Part shown: positions 1 to 9,724 of the stretch, in pieces
How positions within the stretch are numbered: position 1 is the first letter of the stretch
Layout of the letters: each line of letters starts with the position of its first letter
From: Paludibacteraceae bacterium
GTDB taxonomy: Bacteria; Bacteroidota; Bacteroidia; Bacteroidales; Paludibacteraceae
Length of the DNA: 48,101 nucleotides
Assembly (NCBI GenBank): GCA_028694215.1
Contig: JAQUTW010000016.1
Location: 1 to 48,101, forward strand
Direction of reading: 5' to 3'
Translations under genes and position numbers: made by a program
The notes under the pieces: model-generated
Database searches by the model: none
What the model was told of the DNA's origin: nothing
Seen by the model: the letters and a program-made list of their open reading frames with translations, nothing else

Positions 1-1291
1 CACGGAAGTGTGTGTTGGCAACAATACTGCCTATGCCGGCAACCCCAATGTGGTAATACCCGATTCTGTAACATACGAGGGCGTTAAATACAGGGTTGAT
101 AATGTGTCTAATATGGCATTTGACGGTAACAAAATTATCGAAACGCTTGATGTTGCGGTAGGTGCAATTAACTTTTCTGCCTTTCGTGATTGTAGTAAAT
201 TGTCGTCTGTAACGCTGGGAGAAAACCTTAGGTCTATTAGTTATTCAGCATTTAAAAATGACACCTTGCTCACCTCGGTACATATTCCGGCTAATGTGTC
301 GTATATAGATTGGTTGAATCCGTTTGCGTTGTGTTCGCGAATCACAGCATTTACGGTGGCAGAGGGCAATACGGCTTTTTGTGCCATAGACGGCGTGCTC
401 TACAACAGCGATACCACCCAAATTATTTCCTATCCTTTGGCCAAAATACCGTTTACCGGATTTCGTGAGTCGGTAACAATGCTATCTAAGGGCTCATTTC
501 AAGGTTATAAGGGATTGGATACGCTGACACTTCCTTTGAGAATAACAGACACAAATGGGGCATTTACCGGCTCATCGGTTAAGACACTGATTGTTGAATG
601 TCCGGTAGTTTATAATGCATTTCAGAATTGTTGGTTACTCGAAACCATTATTTTGGGGAAAAACGTTACCAAGATCGGAGAGTTGACATTTAGCAACTGT
701 ACCGCTTTGCGCAACATTACCTGCAAAGGCGATTCCGTGCCTTTCCTTCAATATCCAAACACTTCCTCTTGGCCTTGCTTTAGAAACGTCAATTTGTCGT
801 TAATCACACTGACAGTGCCTTGCGGCAAAACCGCCAAATATCAAGCCGATACCGATAAATGGGCAGATTTTACAACAATTACGGAAGATTTCTTCTACGA
901 CCTGACTGTAGAATCGGCTAACGAAGCGCAAGGTACGGTAGCCGTTACCACTGCACCCGATTGCAGCACCGATGCCGTAATTGCAGCTACGCCTGCCACC
1001 GATTATTTGTTCTACAAATGGAGCGACGGCAATACCGACAATCCGCGTACGCTGACCGTAACAAGTGATACTACATTCACAGCACAGTTTAAAAAAGATG
1101 CTACTGCTTTGCAGTACACGGAATTGGAAAATAAAGTGAATGTGTTTGTTGAAAACGGTTGGGTAAGATGTGAGCGTGAGTTCCGCATCTACGATGTTAC
1201 CGGTCGCGACGTTACCAAACAAAACGGCAAATTAAACGGCATTTACATTGTAAAAACAGATGATAACGTCACAAAAGTGGTAGTGCGCTAA
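1..1291 (+). CDS. BspA-like leucine-rich-repeat surface protein, T9SS cargo (5' truncated)
   Basis: The reading frame is open to the left edge, so the true start lies outside the window; the GTG at 8 is only the first possible internal start. The N-terminal 290 or so residues visible are irregular BspA-type leucine-rich repeats with recurring phrases such as FRDCSKLSSVTLGENL and FQNCWLLETIILGKNV. A beta-rich segment resembling an InlB/Listeria-Bacteroides repeat follows (TVESANEAQGTVAVTTAP, then YKWSDGNTDNPRTLTV). The last 60 or so residues (FRIYDVTGRDVTKQNGKLNG, ending in KVVVR) look like a type A T9SS sorting domain. In the family, such proteins are exported through the outer membrane and displayed on the surface, often as adhesins. 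A strong terminator follows 24 bases after the stop. Ligand unknown. Confidence 0.85.
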   Translation, partial: TEVCVGNNTAYAGNPNVVIPDSVTYEGVKYRVDNVSNMAFDGNKIIETLDVAVGAINFSAFRDCSKLSSVTLGENLRSISYSAFKNDTLLTSVHIPANVSYIDWLNPFALCSRITAFTVAEGNTAFCAIDGVLYNSDTTQIISYPLAKIPFTGFRESVTMLSKGSFQGYKGLDTLTLPLRITDTNGAFTGSSVKTLIVECPVVYNAFQNCWLLETIILGKNVTKIGELTFSNCTALRNITCKGDSVPFLQYPNTSSWPCFRNVNLSLITLTVPCGKTAKYQADTDKWADFTTITEDFFYDLTVESANEAQGTVAVTTAPDCSTDAVIAATPATDYLFYKWSDGNTDNPRTLTVTSDTTFTAQFKKDATALQYTELENKVNVFVENGWVRCEREFRIYDVTGRDVTKQNGKLNGIYIVKTDDNVTKVVVR

Positions 1292-1314
1292 AAACTACAT
1301 ATTTTTCAATACGA

Positions 1315-1345
1315 AATAAGGGCGAGAAATCGCCCTTATTTTTTT
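1315..1345 (+). terminator. Rho-independent terminator after the BspA-like gene
   Basis: A perfect 11-bp stem (1315-1325 with 1330-1340) closes a GAAA tetraloop. The T-run 1339-1345 begins inside the right arm. It isolates the surface-protein gene from gpmI. Confidence 0.93.
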
Positions 1346-1369
1346 GTGTCATCTTCAAAGAAGTCTGTT

Positions 1370-1399
1370 TTGCAGTCTGTAAATAAATTTCTATCTTTG
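1370..1399 (+). promoter_or_regulatory. Bacteroidota-type promoter of gpmI
   Basis: TTG at 1370-1372 (-33 element), exactly 19 bases of spacer, then TATCTTTG at 1392-1399 (-7 element, consensus TAnnTTTG). It lies about 60 bases before the gpmI ATG and just after the upstream terminator. It is the only consensus promoter visible before 11970, so it may drive the whole eight-gene unit. Confidence 0.8.
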
Positions 1400-1462
1400 C
1401 AAGTTAAAACTCATTAGGATGATGAGTTCAAAAGAAAATTCTAATCAAAAACACTAATTTAT

Positions 1463-2992
1463 ATGTCAAAAAAAGCACTTTTAATGATTTTGGATGGTTG
1501 GGGCATTGGCGACAAAGCCAAAGGCGATGTAATTTCGCAAACGCCAACGCCTTATTGGGATAAGTTGAATGCCACTTATCCACACTCGCAGTTGCAGGCT
1601 TCCGGCGAAAACGTAGGCTTGCCCGACGGACAAATGGGAAATTCGGAAGTCGGTCACCTGAATATTGGAGCCGGTCGTGTGGTGTATCAAGATTTGGTTA
1701 AAATCAACCGCGCCTGCCGTGATAATTCGATTTTGAAAAATCCTGAAATCGTACGTGCCTACGAATATGCCAAAACTCATGGCGTGAAAATGCACTTTAT
1801 GGGCTTGGTTTCAGATGGCGGCGTGCATAGCTCGTTAGATCATTTGTACAAATTATGCGATATCGCTAAAGAGTACAACATAGCTGATGCTTACGTGCAT
1901 TGTTTCATGGATGGTCGTGATACCGATCCACGTTCAGGGAAAGGTTTCATCGAACAATTGGAAAACCATTTGGCAACAACCGGCGGTAAAATTGCATCGG
2001 TTGTTGGGCGTTACTATGCCATGGATCGTGACAAACGTTGGGAACGTGTAAAAATAGCTTACGACCTGTTGGTCAATGGCATTGGCGAAACTGCTACAAA
2101 TATGGTTGCTGCAGTTCAAAAATCGTATAATGCTGATGTGACAGACGAATTTATCAAACCGATTGTGCACGTCGATGCAGCAGGCAAACCTGTAGCAACT
2201 ATTGCTCCCGATGATGTTGTGATTTTCTTCAACTATCGTAACGACCGTGCCAAAGAGCTGACAACCGTTTTGACACAGCAAGATATGCCCGAAGCCGGAA
2301 TGATGACCATTGCCAATCTACACTATTTTTGCATGACACCATACGATTCTGCCTTTAAAGGCGTTTATATATTATTTGATAAGGAAAATGTACATAACAC
2401 CTTGGGTGAAACTGTCTCAAAAGTAGGCTTACACCAATTGCACATTGCCGAAACCGAGAAATATGCACACGTCACATTTTTCTTCAATGGTGGTCGTGAA
2501 CAACCGTTTGAAGGCGAAAACCGCATTTTGATTCCGTCGCCCAAAGTGGCAACTTACGACTTGAAACCCGAAATGAGTGCTTACGAGGTGGCTAATGATT
2601 TGACCGCCGAGTTGGAAAAACAAAAATATGAATTTGTGGTGGTAAATTTTGCCAATGGCGACATGGTAGGTCATACGGGCGTTTATTCGGCCATTGAAAA
2701 GGCGGTTACAGCCATTGATAAATGCGTAGAACAAGTAGTGGAAACTGCAAAACGCAATGGTTATGAGGTAATTATCATTGCCGACCATGGTAACTGCGAC
2801 CATGCTTTAAATGCTGATGGTACACCAAATACGGCGCATTCATTGAATCCGGTGCCGTTTGTTTATGTATCGGAAAATAAGAATGCCAAAGTCGAAAATG
2901 GTATTTTGGCTGATGTTGCACCATCTGTTTTGCATATTTTAGGGGTAGAACAGCCCGACGAAATGACAGGAAAAAATTTAATAAATAACTAA
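1463..2992 (+). CDS. gpmI: 2,3-bisphosphoglycerate-independent phosphoglycerate mutase
   Basis: Interconverts 3- and 2-phosphoglycerate in glycolysis/gluconeogenesis in the cytoplasm, using two Mn ions and a phosphoserine intermediate. The 509-residue length fits the family. The alkaline-phosphatase-fold metal site is visible: Asp11 in MILDGWG, the catalytic Ser61 in [12 protein letters not shown], the substrate-binding segment FMDGRDTDP, and the C-terminal metal cluster DHGNCDH at about 441-447. The ATG at 1463 puts the conserved start [14 protein letters not shown] in frame. It has its own promoter upstream, and the following parvulin gene starts only 20 bases after its stop with no terminator, so read-through is likely. 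Confidence 0.97.
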   Translation: MSKKALLMILDGWGIGDKAKGDVISQTPTPYWDKLNATYPHSQLQASGENVGLPDGQMGNSEVGHLNIGAGRVVYQDLVKINRACRDNSILKNPEIVRAYEYAKTHGVKMHFMGLVSDGGVHSSLDHLYKLCDIAKEYNIADAYVHCFMDGRDTDPRSGKGFIEQLENHLATTGGKIASVVGRYYAMDRDKRWERVKIAYDLLVNGIGETATNMVAAVQKSYNADVTDEFIKPIVHVDAAGKPVATIAPDDVVIFFNYRNDRAKELTTVLTQQDMPEAGMMTIANLHYFCMTPYDSAFKGVYILFDKENVHNTLGETVSKVGLHQLHIAETEKYAHVTFFFNGGREQPFEGENRILIPSPKVATYDLKPEMSAYEVANDLTAELEKQKYEFVVVNFANGDMVGHTGVYSAIEKAVTAIDKCVEQVVETAKRNGYEVIIIADHGNCDHALNADGTPNTAHSLNPVPFVYVSENKNAKVENGILADVAPSVLHILGVEQPDEMTGKNLINN

Positions 2993-3012
2993 TATTAAAC
3001 ACATTTTTAATT

Positions 3013-5019
3013 ATGAAAACCAAGTCTATTTTTTGTATTGCATGGGCAGCTTTCCTCAGCATAGGAATTCAAGCCCAACAAAATCCAATGGTAAATGCTT
3101 TAGCAGAGCCGACCAAGAAAATCAAATTGGAAGAAGCACCTGTATTAATGACCATTGACGGTCGAGAAATTACCAAACCGGAATTCGAGTACATTTACAA
3201 CAAAAACAACACAAACAACGCCATTGACAAAAAAACGTTAAGTGAATACGTTGATTTGTTCATTAATTTTAAACTAAAAGTGATAGAAGCAGAAAATATG
3301 GGTTTAGACACTGTTCCATCATTTATCAACGAGTTGGCGGGTTATCGTACACAATTGGCAAAACCGTATTTGACAGACAAAAGTGCCGAAGAAAAAGAAT
3401 ATCGTAAAGAATATGAACGTTTGAAACAAGAAGTAGAAGTGAGCCATATCCTGATTCGCTTAGAAAACGGTGATGCACCTGAAGACACTTTAAAAGCCTT
3501 CAAAAAAGCAATGAATGCCTACACAGACTTGTTAAGAAGCAAAGATTTTGCAACAGTGGCAAAAAAATATTCGGAAGACCAAACAGTTCAACAAAACGGC
3601 GGTTATTTGGGCTATTTTACAGCTCTTATGACTGTAGCTCCTTTCGAAGATGCCCTGTATTCGCTACCAATTGGTAAAATTTCGCGCCCGATTCGCACCT
3701 ATTATGGCTATCATGTTATTCAGGTACACAGCCGCCGACCAACTGTTGGGAAAGTGAAAGTAGAACATATTATGAAACAATCTCATTTTTCAGAAGATTC
3801 TTTGAAAAAAGCCAAAGCTAAAGAGGAAATCGATAATTTGTATCAAAGAGTAATGAATGGCGAAAATTTTGAAGACTTGGCCAAACAATATTCCGATGAC
3901 AGAGGTACAGCACAACGTGGAGGTGAATTAAATTGGTTTGGCGTAGGACAAATGGTTCGTGAATTTGAACAAGCTGCTTTCGCTTTAAAAGAAAAAGGAG
4001 ACATATCGCAACCTGTAAAATCTTATTACGGCTGGCATATCATCAAATTGATTGATAAAAAAGGCTTGGAACCTTATGAAAAGAAAGAGGCTGATATTGC
4101 ACGTTTCCTTCAAAATGACGATAGAGGAATGATTGGAAAACTGTCATTCCTAAAAAAATTACGTAAAGAATACCGTTATAAAGTAAATGAAATCGGCTTA
4201 CAAGGTATGTATCAATTACTTAAAATGTATCCTCCAACCGACTCAATGTTTGCAATCGAATCGGCTCAATATACGGCACCTTTATTCTCTTTTGCCGACA
4301 AAAAATATAACCAATTAGATTTTTCGGAATATCTGATTGCTCATCCACAAAGTACAGCTCAGGAATCATGGCAAATTGCCAATGAGAAACTGGAAAAGTT
4401 TGTTGACAAGGAATTAATGGATTACGAAAACTCACAATTAGAAACAAAATATCCGGAATTTAATTTTCTGATGCAGGAATATCATGACGGAATACTGTTG
4501 TTTGAAGTAAGTAATCGGGAAGTTTGGGATAAAGCCACCAAAGATGAAGAAGGCTTAAATAAATTCTTTAACGAACACAAAGCTGATTATTCATGGAATG
4601 AGCCCTATTTTAAAGGACAAATTTTTAGATGTAAAGACAAAGAAACCGCCAAATTAGTCAAGAAATTATTGAAAAAAGCTCCGGCAGATTCTATTGAATC
4701 TTATATTACAACTCGCATAAATAACGACAGTGTTACACTTGTAAAAATTGAAAAAGGCTTATGGAAAAACGGTGATAATGATGTAATTGACAATTTAGCT
4801 TTTAAAGACAAAGGAGTAGCTGTTGTCGTATCGGAAAATCTGCCGGTTGTATTTATCAATGGGAAAATGCTTAAAAAAGGTCCTGAAGACTACAAAGATG
4901 TCCGTGGTGCCGTTACATCCGATTATCGTGATTGGCTTGAAGATAAATGGGTAAAAACTCTTCGGGCTAAATATCCGGTAGAAATCAACCAAGATGTTTT
5001 AAAAAGCATCAAAGAATAA
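3013..5019 (+). CDS. Periplasmic peptidyl-prolyl isomerase with two parvulin domains
   Basis: A 668-residue protein with an N-terminal signal peptide (cleavage likely after IGIQA, residue 21). A SurA_N-like helical segment at about 40-130 precedes two parvulin (PpiC) domains at about 142-240 (VEVSHILIRL to YYGYHVIQV) and 248-348 (VKVEHIMKQ to YYGWHIIKLI). Both show the GG-x-LG/W-F pattern and the terminal YGxHxI strand. The C-terminal 320 residues are a less recognisable chaperone-like extension. It probably assists folding of outer-membrane or T9SS substrates in the periplasm. It is first in a cluster with a SurA-like lipoprotein, SurA and an OstA-like protein, which supports an envelope-biogenesis role. 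Domain assignment is secure; substrates are inferred. Confidence 0.9.
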   Translation: MKTKSIFCIAWAAFLSIGIQAQQNPMVNALAEPTKKIKLEEAPVLMTIDGREITKPEFEYIYNKNNTNNAIDKKTLSEYVDLFINFKLKVIEAENMGLDTVPSFINELAGYRTQLAKPYLTDKSAEEKEYRKEYERLKQEVEVSHILIRLENGDAPEDTLKAFKKAMNAYTDLLRSKDFATVAKKYSEDQTVQQNGGYLGYFTALMTVAPFEDALYSLPIGKISRPIRTYYGYHVIQVHSRRPTVGKVKVEHIMKQSHFSEDSLKKAKAKEEIDNLYQRVMNGENFEDLAKQYSDDRGTAQRGGELNWFGVGQMVREFEQAAFALKEKGDISQPVKSYYGWHIIKLIDKKGLEPYEKKEADIARFLQNDDRGMIGKLSFLKKLRKEYRYKVNEIGLQGMYQLLKMYPPTDSMFAIESAQYTAPLFSFADKKYNQLDFSEYLIAHPQSTAQESWQIANEKLEKFVDKELMDYENSQLETKYPEFNFLMQEYHDGILLFEVSNREVWDKATKDEEGLNKFFNEHKADYSWNEPYFKGQIFRCKDKETAKLVKKLLKKAPADSIESYITTRINNDSVTLVKIEKGLWKNGDNDVIDNLAFKDKGVAVVVSENLPVVFINGKMLKKGPEDYKDVRGAVTSDYRDWLEDKWVKTLRAKYPVEINQDVLKSIKE

Positions 5020-5021
5020 AC

Positions 5022-5873
5022 GTGAAATCAAACCTCAAGTACATAGTATGGGCTGTTGTCATTTCGCTCTGTTTTGGAAGTTGTAAACAAACAACGTCCG
5101 AAATAGGGCGTACACCTGTACTTGAAGTAAATGGTAAATTCCTCTATCAGGACGAATTGAAAAACATCGTCCCTGCAGGCAGTTCGTCAGAGGACAGCAC
5201 ACAGTTAGTAACAATGTTTATACGCAAATGGGTAACTGAAGCTTTGCTTTACGAAAGTGCGCGCAAAAATGTACCTAACGAAGCCGAAATAAATAAAATG
5301 GTAGAAGAATACCGTAAATCACTAACTATCCATAATTATTTGCAAGTTCTTGTAGAACAGCGATTGGCAAAGCCAACAGACAATGAAATCAGTGCGTTTT
5401 ACGAAAAGCATAAGCAAGAATTCCCTTTATCGGAAAACATTGTAAAAGGTGTATTTTTAAAAGTGCCGGGTACCGCTCCAAAACTGGACAAAGTAAAAAA
5501 ATGGCTAAAATCGGGTGATGCAAAATCGTTAGAACTACTTGACAAATATACATTGCAACACGCAGCCAATTATGATTATTTCGGAGATAGATGGCTGTAT
5601 TTCAGTGATTTTCAAAAACAATGGCCTTCAAAAATTGAGTATCCGAAATCATTTTTAGAGAGTAATACGTTTTATGAAACAGCAGATTCTTCATATATTT
5701 ATATGATAAAGTTTTATGATTATTGTTTAGCAGAATCGGTTGCACCTTTAGAGTTTGCACAAGATCGCATTCGTGATATCCTGTTTAATCGTAAAAAGAT
5801 AGAATACATTCGACGTATTGAAGAAGAAATCTTTAACGATGCACTCAAAAATGAAGTAGTAACATATTTTTAA
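5022..5873 (+). CDS. SurA_N-like periplasmic lipoprotein without a parvulin domain
   Basis: A 283-residue protein starting at GTG (5022), two bases after the stop of the upstream isomerase gene, so translation is probably coupled. The N-terminus ends in a lipobox-like ISLCFGSC, which predicts a lipoprotein anchored at Cys20. The segment LEVNGKFLYQDELKNIVP and the following charged helices resemble the N-terminal chaperone domain of SurA/parvulin proteins. The HIL(I/L), GG-x-LG and YGxHxI landmarks of a parvulin catalytic domain are absent. The inferred role is a non-catalytic chaperone working with the two flanking isomerases. Family assignment rests on this local similarity plus synteny, so a generic lipoprotein cannot be excluded. 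Confidence 0.75.
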   Translation: MKSNLKYIVWAVVISLCFGSCKQTTSEIGRTPVLEVNGKFLYQDELKNIVPAGSSSEDSTQLVTMFIRKWVTEALLYESARKNVPNEAEINKMVEEYRKSLTIHNYLQVLVEQRLAKPTDNEISAFYEKHKQEFPLSENIVKGVFLKVPGTAPKLDKVKKWLKSGDAKSLELLDKYTLQHAANYDYFGDRWLYFSDFQKQWPSKIEYPKSFLESNTFYETADSSYIYMIKFYDYCLAESVAPLEFAQDRIRDILFNRKKIEYIRRIEEEIFNDALKNEVVTYF

Positions 5874-5898
5874 ATTTCTGATATTTTCAACATTATAG

Positions 5899-7242
5899 AT
5901 GAAAAAGATTTTAGTTTTTAGTTTTTGGACGTTATCATTATCATTGTTTGCTCAAACAAATATTATTGATGGCGTAATTTGGATAGTGGGTGACGAAGCC
6001 ATTCTGCGCTCCGAAGTAGAAGATCAACGGATTCGTTCTCAATATGAAGGTGTTCATATTGCCGGAGACCCTTATTGTGTACTGCCGGAGCAGTTGGCAA
6101 TTCAAAAACTCTTCTTACATCAGGCAAAATTGGATAGTGTTGTTGCGAGCGACTCTCAAGTAGAAGCACAAGTAAATATGCGCATCAATTATTTTTTAAG
6201 AGAAATAGGCTCTAAAGAAAAGATGGAAGAATATTTTAAAAAATCTTTTTCCGACATCAAAGATGAAATGCGGCAAAACATTTATAATCAAATGATTATA
6301 CAATCAGTTCAACAAAAGATTGTTGGCGATTTGAAATTAACACCTGCCGATGTCAGAAAATTTTACAATTCGTTATCAAAAGACAGCATTCCAATGATTC
6401 CTGCAATGGTTGAGGTTGAAATTATTGCCATTGATCCTCCTATTCCTCCGGAAGATATAGAGCGCACAAAAAATCAATTACGCGAATATGCCGACAGAGT
6501 AAACAAAGGCACTGCCGATTTTTCATTATTGGCACGCCTTTACTCTGATGATACAGAAACTGCCAAAAAAGGTGGTGAGCTTGGTTTTATGGGACGTGGC
6601 GAATTGGTTCCTGAATTTGCCAATACAGCCTTCAGCCTTCAAGAACCGGGGAAAGTATCACGTGTTGTAGAAACAGAATTTGGTTATCATATCATACAAT
6701 TGATAGAGCGACGTGGTGATCGTGTAAACTGCCGACACATCCTATTGCGTCCGCATGTGGCACCTGAAGTAAAAATGGTTGCCATGCAACGTTTAGACAG
6801 CATCGCCAATATTATTCGTACAGGAAAACAAACATTTGAAGATGCAGCATTGGAATTTTCGATGGATAAAGATACACGTATGAATGGAGGATTGATGACA
6901 AATCCAAGTACAGGAACTTCAAAATTTGAATATCAAAGCCTACCGCAAGAAGTAGCCAAAGCCGTTTTTAATCTGAATATCGGAGAAATAACACAACCAT
7001 TCTCAATGATTAATGAACAAAAAGGGAAAGAAGTATCTGTCATAGCCAAAGTTAAAGCTAAAACTCCTAATCATAAGGCAAACTTAACCGACGATTATCA
7101 GGATCTGAAAACTCTGTGTGACGAGAGAAAACGCGCTGAAGTTTTAGATCATTGGATTATAGAGAAGCAGAAAGAAACTTATATTTACATTTTCCCCGAA
7201 TGGAGAAATTGTGAATTTCAGTATAAAAACTGGATTAAATAA
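5899..7242 (+). CDS. SurA-type periplasmic chaperone / peptidyl-prolyl isomerase
   Basis: A 447-residue protein with a signal peptide (MKKILVFSFWTLSLSLFAQ). A SurA_N domain (IIDGVIWIVGDEAILRSEVE, about residues 20-150) is followed by two parvulin domains at about 168-272 and 275-380. The first has the typical KKGGELGFMGRGELVPEFA and FGYHIIQLIERR; the second begins CRHILLRPH. This is the classical SurA architecture and length (E. coli SurA is 428 residues). The SurA family escorts unfolded outer-membrane beta-barrels through the periplasm to the Bam machine. Its stop overlaps the start of the next gene by one base. Confidence 0.92.
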   Translation: MKKILVFSFWTLSLSLFAQTNIIDGVIWIVGDEAILRSEVEDQRIRSQYEGVHIAGDPYCVLPEQLAIQKLFLHQAKLDSVVASDSQVEAQVNMRINYFLREIGSKEKMEEYFKKSFSDIKDEMRQNIYNQMIIQSVQQKIVGDLKLTPADVRKFYNSLSKDSIPMIPAMVEVEIIAIDPPIPPEDIERTKNQLREYADRVNKGTADFSLLARLYSDDTETAKKGGELGFMGRGELVPEFANTAFSLQEPGKVSRVVETEFGYHIIQLIERRGDRVNCRHILLRPHVAPEVKMVAMQRLDSIANIIRTGKQTFEDAALEFSMDKDTRMNGGLMTNPSTGTSKFEYQSLPQEVAKAVFNLNIGEITQPFSMINEQKGKEVSVIAKVKAKTPNHKANLTDDYQDLKTLCDERKRAEVLDHWIIEKQKETYIYIFPEWRNCEFQYKNWIK

Positions 7243-8993
7243 TGTGTCAAACCTCCCCATCATACAAAAAAGGGGTTATCTTATTCATTTTGCTGAACTT
7301 CATTTTCACTTGTTCAGCTCAATTGGCTGTACCGGTATCTAAAACTTCGGCTATATCTACCACACAAAGTCGGGAAACAAATGCCACAACTACCTCAAAA
7401 GATCCCAAATCCACTAAAAAAACATTGGTTTATTTGGAGCATTCCGAAGCCCTGTTGTTTGACCAAGAACGCTTACCCGGTATTCAATTATTGCAAGGCG
7501 ATGTCTGTTTTCGTCACGACAATGCGTATCTTTATTGTGACAGTGCTTATTTCTTTGAAGAGAAAAATTCATTTAATGCTTATGGACATGTAAAAATTGT
7601 TCAGGGTGATTCTTTATTTGTGTATGGCGATATTTTATACTACGACGGTAACACACGAATGGCACGTTTGCGCCACAATGTAAAAATGGAAAATCGGCAG
7701 GTAACTCTCACAACTGACAGTTTAAACTACGACAGATTGAATAATGTCGGCTATTATTTTCTTGGGGGAAGACTGCAAGATGATTTAAATAATTTAACTT
7801 CTGTATATGGCTATTATTACCCTGATACAGATGATGCCTTATTTAATGATTCAGTAGTGTTGATAAATCCAAAATTTACATTAAACTCTGACACACTGCA
7901 TTATAACACAAAAACCGAAATCGCTGATATTTTAGGTCCCACCACCATAATTTATAAAGAAGAAACTACTATTTATTCGGAAAAAGGTTGGTACAATACA
8001 CGTACAGAAGAATCGCAATTATTGCAAAATTCTCATATCTATCATGAAGGTGGCAAGCATTTAACAGGAGAGACTATTTTTTACGACAAGAAAAACGGTA
8101 AAGGAGAAGTTTTTAAACATATAGCCATAGAAGATACCGTCAAGTGTATGACTTTATATGGTAATTATAGTCGCTATATAGAAAAAGGTGAACTGGCATT
8201 GGCTACCGACTCTGCTCTACTTATGGAATATTCAGGTAAAGACACATTATATATTCATGCAGATACGCTTTACTCTTATGCGGTTGATTCTACAAATAAG
8301 GAAGTTCAAGCATATCACAATGTACGCCTGTACAGAATTGATTTTCAGGGAGTTTGTGATTCTGCTATTTATTATACAAAAGATTCGACACTTCATTTGT
8401 TGCATCTGCCGATATTATGGTCAGACAAACGCCAACTTACAGGTGATACCATTCGCGCATTTTTAAAAGACGGTCAGGTGGACAAAGTATTTGTTATCAA
8501 CTCTGCTTTCGTTTGCGAACAAGAAGATTCCGAAAAATACAATCAACTTTCCGGTAAAGAATTAGTTGCCTACATCAGAAATGGAGAATTACAACAGGTG
8601 GATGTAAAAGGGAATGCTCAATCCATTTTTTATCCGAAAGAAGAAGACGGATCCATGATAGGTTTTAACCAAACCGAAAGCAGTTATCTTTCTGCCTATT
8701 TTAAAGGAGGAAAACTAAAACGTTTAGTTCTGAAACCGAAGCCGTCTGGCATTATGTACCCTTTGGATCAAATTCCATCGGGAGCTCTTTATTTACGCAA
8801 TTTTTCTTGGCAAATGGACTATCGTCCTATTAACAAGCAAGATATTTTTACAGATAAAGGACGTGAACGCTTTACCGTAGCTGCAAGCAAAAACAATAAA
8901 CAGTCGAAAAATGCAGCAAAAGAGACTTCGAAAAAACGGGCAAAAAACACAAAAGGTAAAAATATTTCAGCACAAGGAGGAGGAAAAGAGTGA
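7242..8993 (+). CDS. OstA-like outer-membrane biogenesis protein
   Basis: The ATG at 7242 shares one base with the surA-like stop (TAATG), so it is translationally coupled. The protein has 583 residues with an N-terminal hydrophobic signal (VILFILLNFIFTCSAQ). From about residue 55 it is a long run of short beta-strands with repeated landmarks (GDVCFRHDNAYLYCDSAYFF, VYGDILYYDGNTRMARLRHN), typical of the OstA/LptA-type beta-jellyroll seen in LptA and the LptD N-domain. In this family the fold binds lipid A and bridges the periplasm. There is no obvious C-terminal LptD barrel; the end is a Lys/Asn-rich low-complexity tail. Likely a lipopolysaccharide transport component; exact role inferred. Confidence 0.85.
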   Translation: MCQTSPSYKKGVILFILLNFIFTCSAQLAVPVSKTSAISTTQSRETNATTTSKDPKSTKKTLVYLEHSEALLFDQERLPGIQLLQGDVCFRHDNAYLYCDSAYFFEEKNSFNAYGHVKIVQGDSLFVYGDILYYDGNTRMARLRHNVKMENRQVTLTTDSLNYDRLNNVGYYFLGGRLQDDLNNLTSVYGYYYPDTDDALFNDSVVLINPKFTLNSDTLHYNTKTEIADILGPTTIIYKEETTIYSEKGWYNTRTEESQLLQNSHIYHEGGKHLTGETIFYDKKNGKGEVFKHIAIEDTVKCMTLYGNYSRYIEKGELALATDSALLMEYSGKDTLYIHADTLYSYAVDSTNKEVQAYHNVRLYRIDFQGVCDSAIYYTKDSTLHLLHLPILWSDKRQLTGDTIRAFLKDGQVDKVFVINSAFVCEQEDSEKYNQLSGKELVAYIRNGELQQVDVKGNAQSIFYPKEEDGSMIGFNQTESSYLSAYFKGGKLKRLVLKPKPSGIMYPLDQIPSGALYLRNFSWQMDYRPINKQDIFTDKGRERFTVAASKNNKQSKNAAKETSKKRAKNTKGKNISAQGGGKE

Positions 8994-9706
8994 TGACAGA
9001 AGGAGCTATTATTGTAATTTCGGATGAGGAAAGCAATGGACTTACAGCACTGAATTTTGCCAACAAATTTGGGAAAAGCATTAAGCGTACAGTAAACAGC
9101 TGGAAAATAGGAAATGAGGAATCAAATAAGGATGCCATAACATTAAAAAAAATATCGGATATAGATAGTTTTGTGAATCAATACGAACCGGCAATGTTGG
9201 TAATAGAGTTAAGTGAGAATCGCAAAATCCAACCTTATTTGTCAGCCTGCCGCGAACTGCGCATTCCGTATTGTTTTGTAAAACCCAATCAAACCATAGA
9301 TTTCTCAAATATAGCAGTACCGGTTTCCTTTTTAATGGAAGAGAAAGAGAAAGCTCCTTTTGCCGGTTTATTTGGACGGTTTTGTCAGTCGAAAATTACA
9401 ATTTTTGAACCTAAAGATTACGGAACGAAAGCACAAGAAAATATACAGGCATTTTGCACATTATTCGACTCTTTTCAGTTGAAATATACTATTTGTAAAG
9501 GTAAAAAAGACAGCTTTGGTATTGAACAAGAAATTACTTTAGCCGCTCCGACAAATAATTTTGGCATAGTAATTGTTTCTGCTTCACGAGAATATGGTTT
9601 AGACGACATATTATTTGGATGCAAAGAAAATAAAATTATCAGAAAAGCCCAAGTCCCAATTATGCTTATTAACCCGCGTGCAGATTTATACACCTTATGT
9701 GATTAA
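8993..9706 (+). CDS. Universal-stress-protein-like protein of unknown function
   Basis: The ATG at 8993 is preferred over the GTG three bases earlier because it overlaps the upstream stop as TGATG and follows a purine-rich ribosome-binding stretch (AAGGAGGAGG) at the correct distance. The protein has 237 residues and no signal peptide. Alternating hydrophobic strands and helices (GAIIVISDEESNGLTALNFA near the start, QVPIMLINPR near the end) resemble a UspA fold, possibly in two halves. No clear G-2x-G-9x-G(S/T) ATP-binding motif is visible, so nucleotide binding is doubtful. Function unknown; its position between an OstA-like protein and a LysM protein suggests an envelope-stress link, which is inference. 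Confidence 0.65.
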   Translation: MTEGAIIVISDEESNGLTALNFANKFGKSIKRTVNSWKIGNEESNKDAITLKKISDIDSFVNQYEPAMLVIELSENRKIQPYLSACRELRIPYCFVKPNQTIDFSNIAVPVSFLMEEKEKAPFAGLFGRFCQSKITIFEPKDYGTKAQENIQAFCTLFDSFQLKYTICKGKKDSFGIEQEITLAAPTNNFGIVIVSASREYGLDDILFGCKENKIIRKAQVPIMLINPRADLYTLCD

Positions 9707-9724
9707 CATTAAAAAATAAAATCT

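Noticed and set aside
2429-2803. Long antisense open frames inside gpmI, the helicase gene and other genes
   Set aside because: They have no start signals or family features and mirror the codon structure of the real genes on the other strand.
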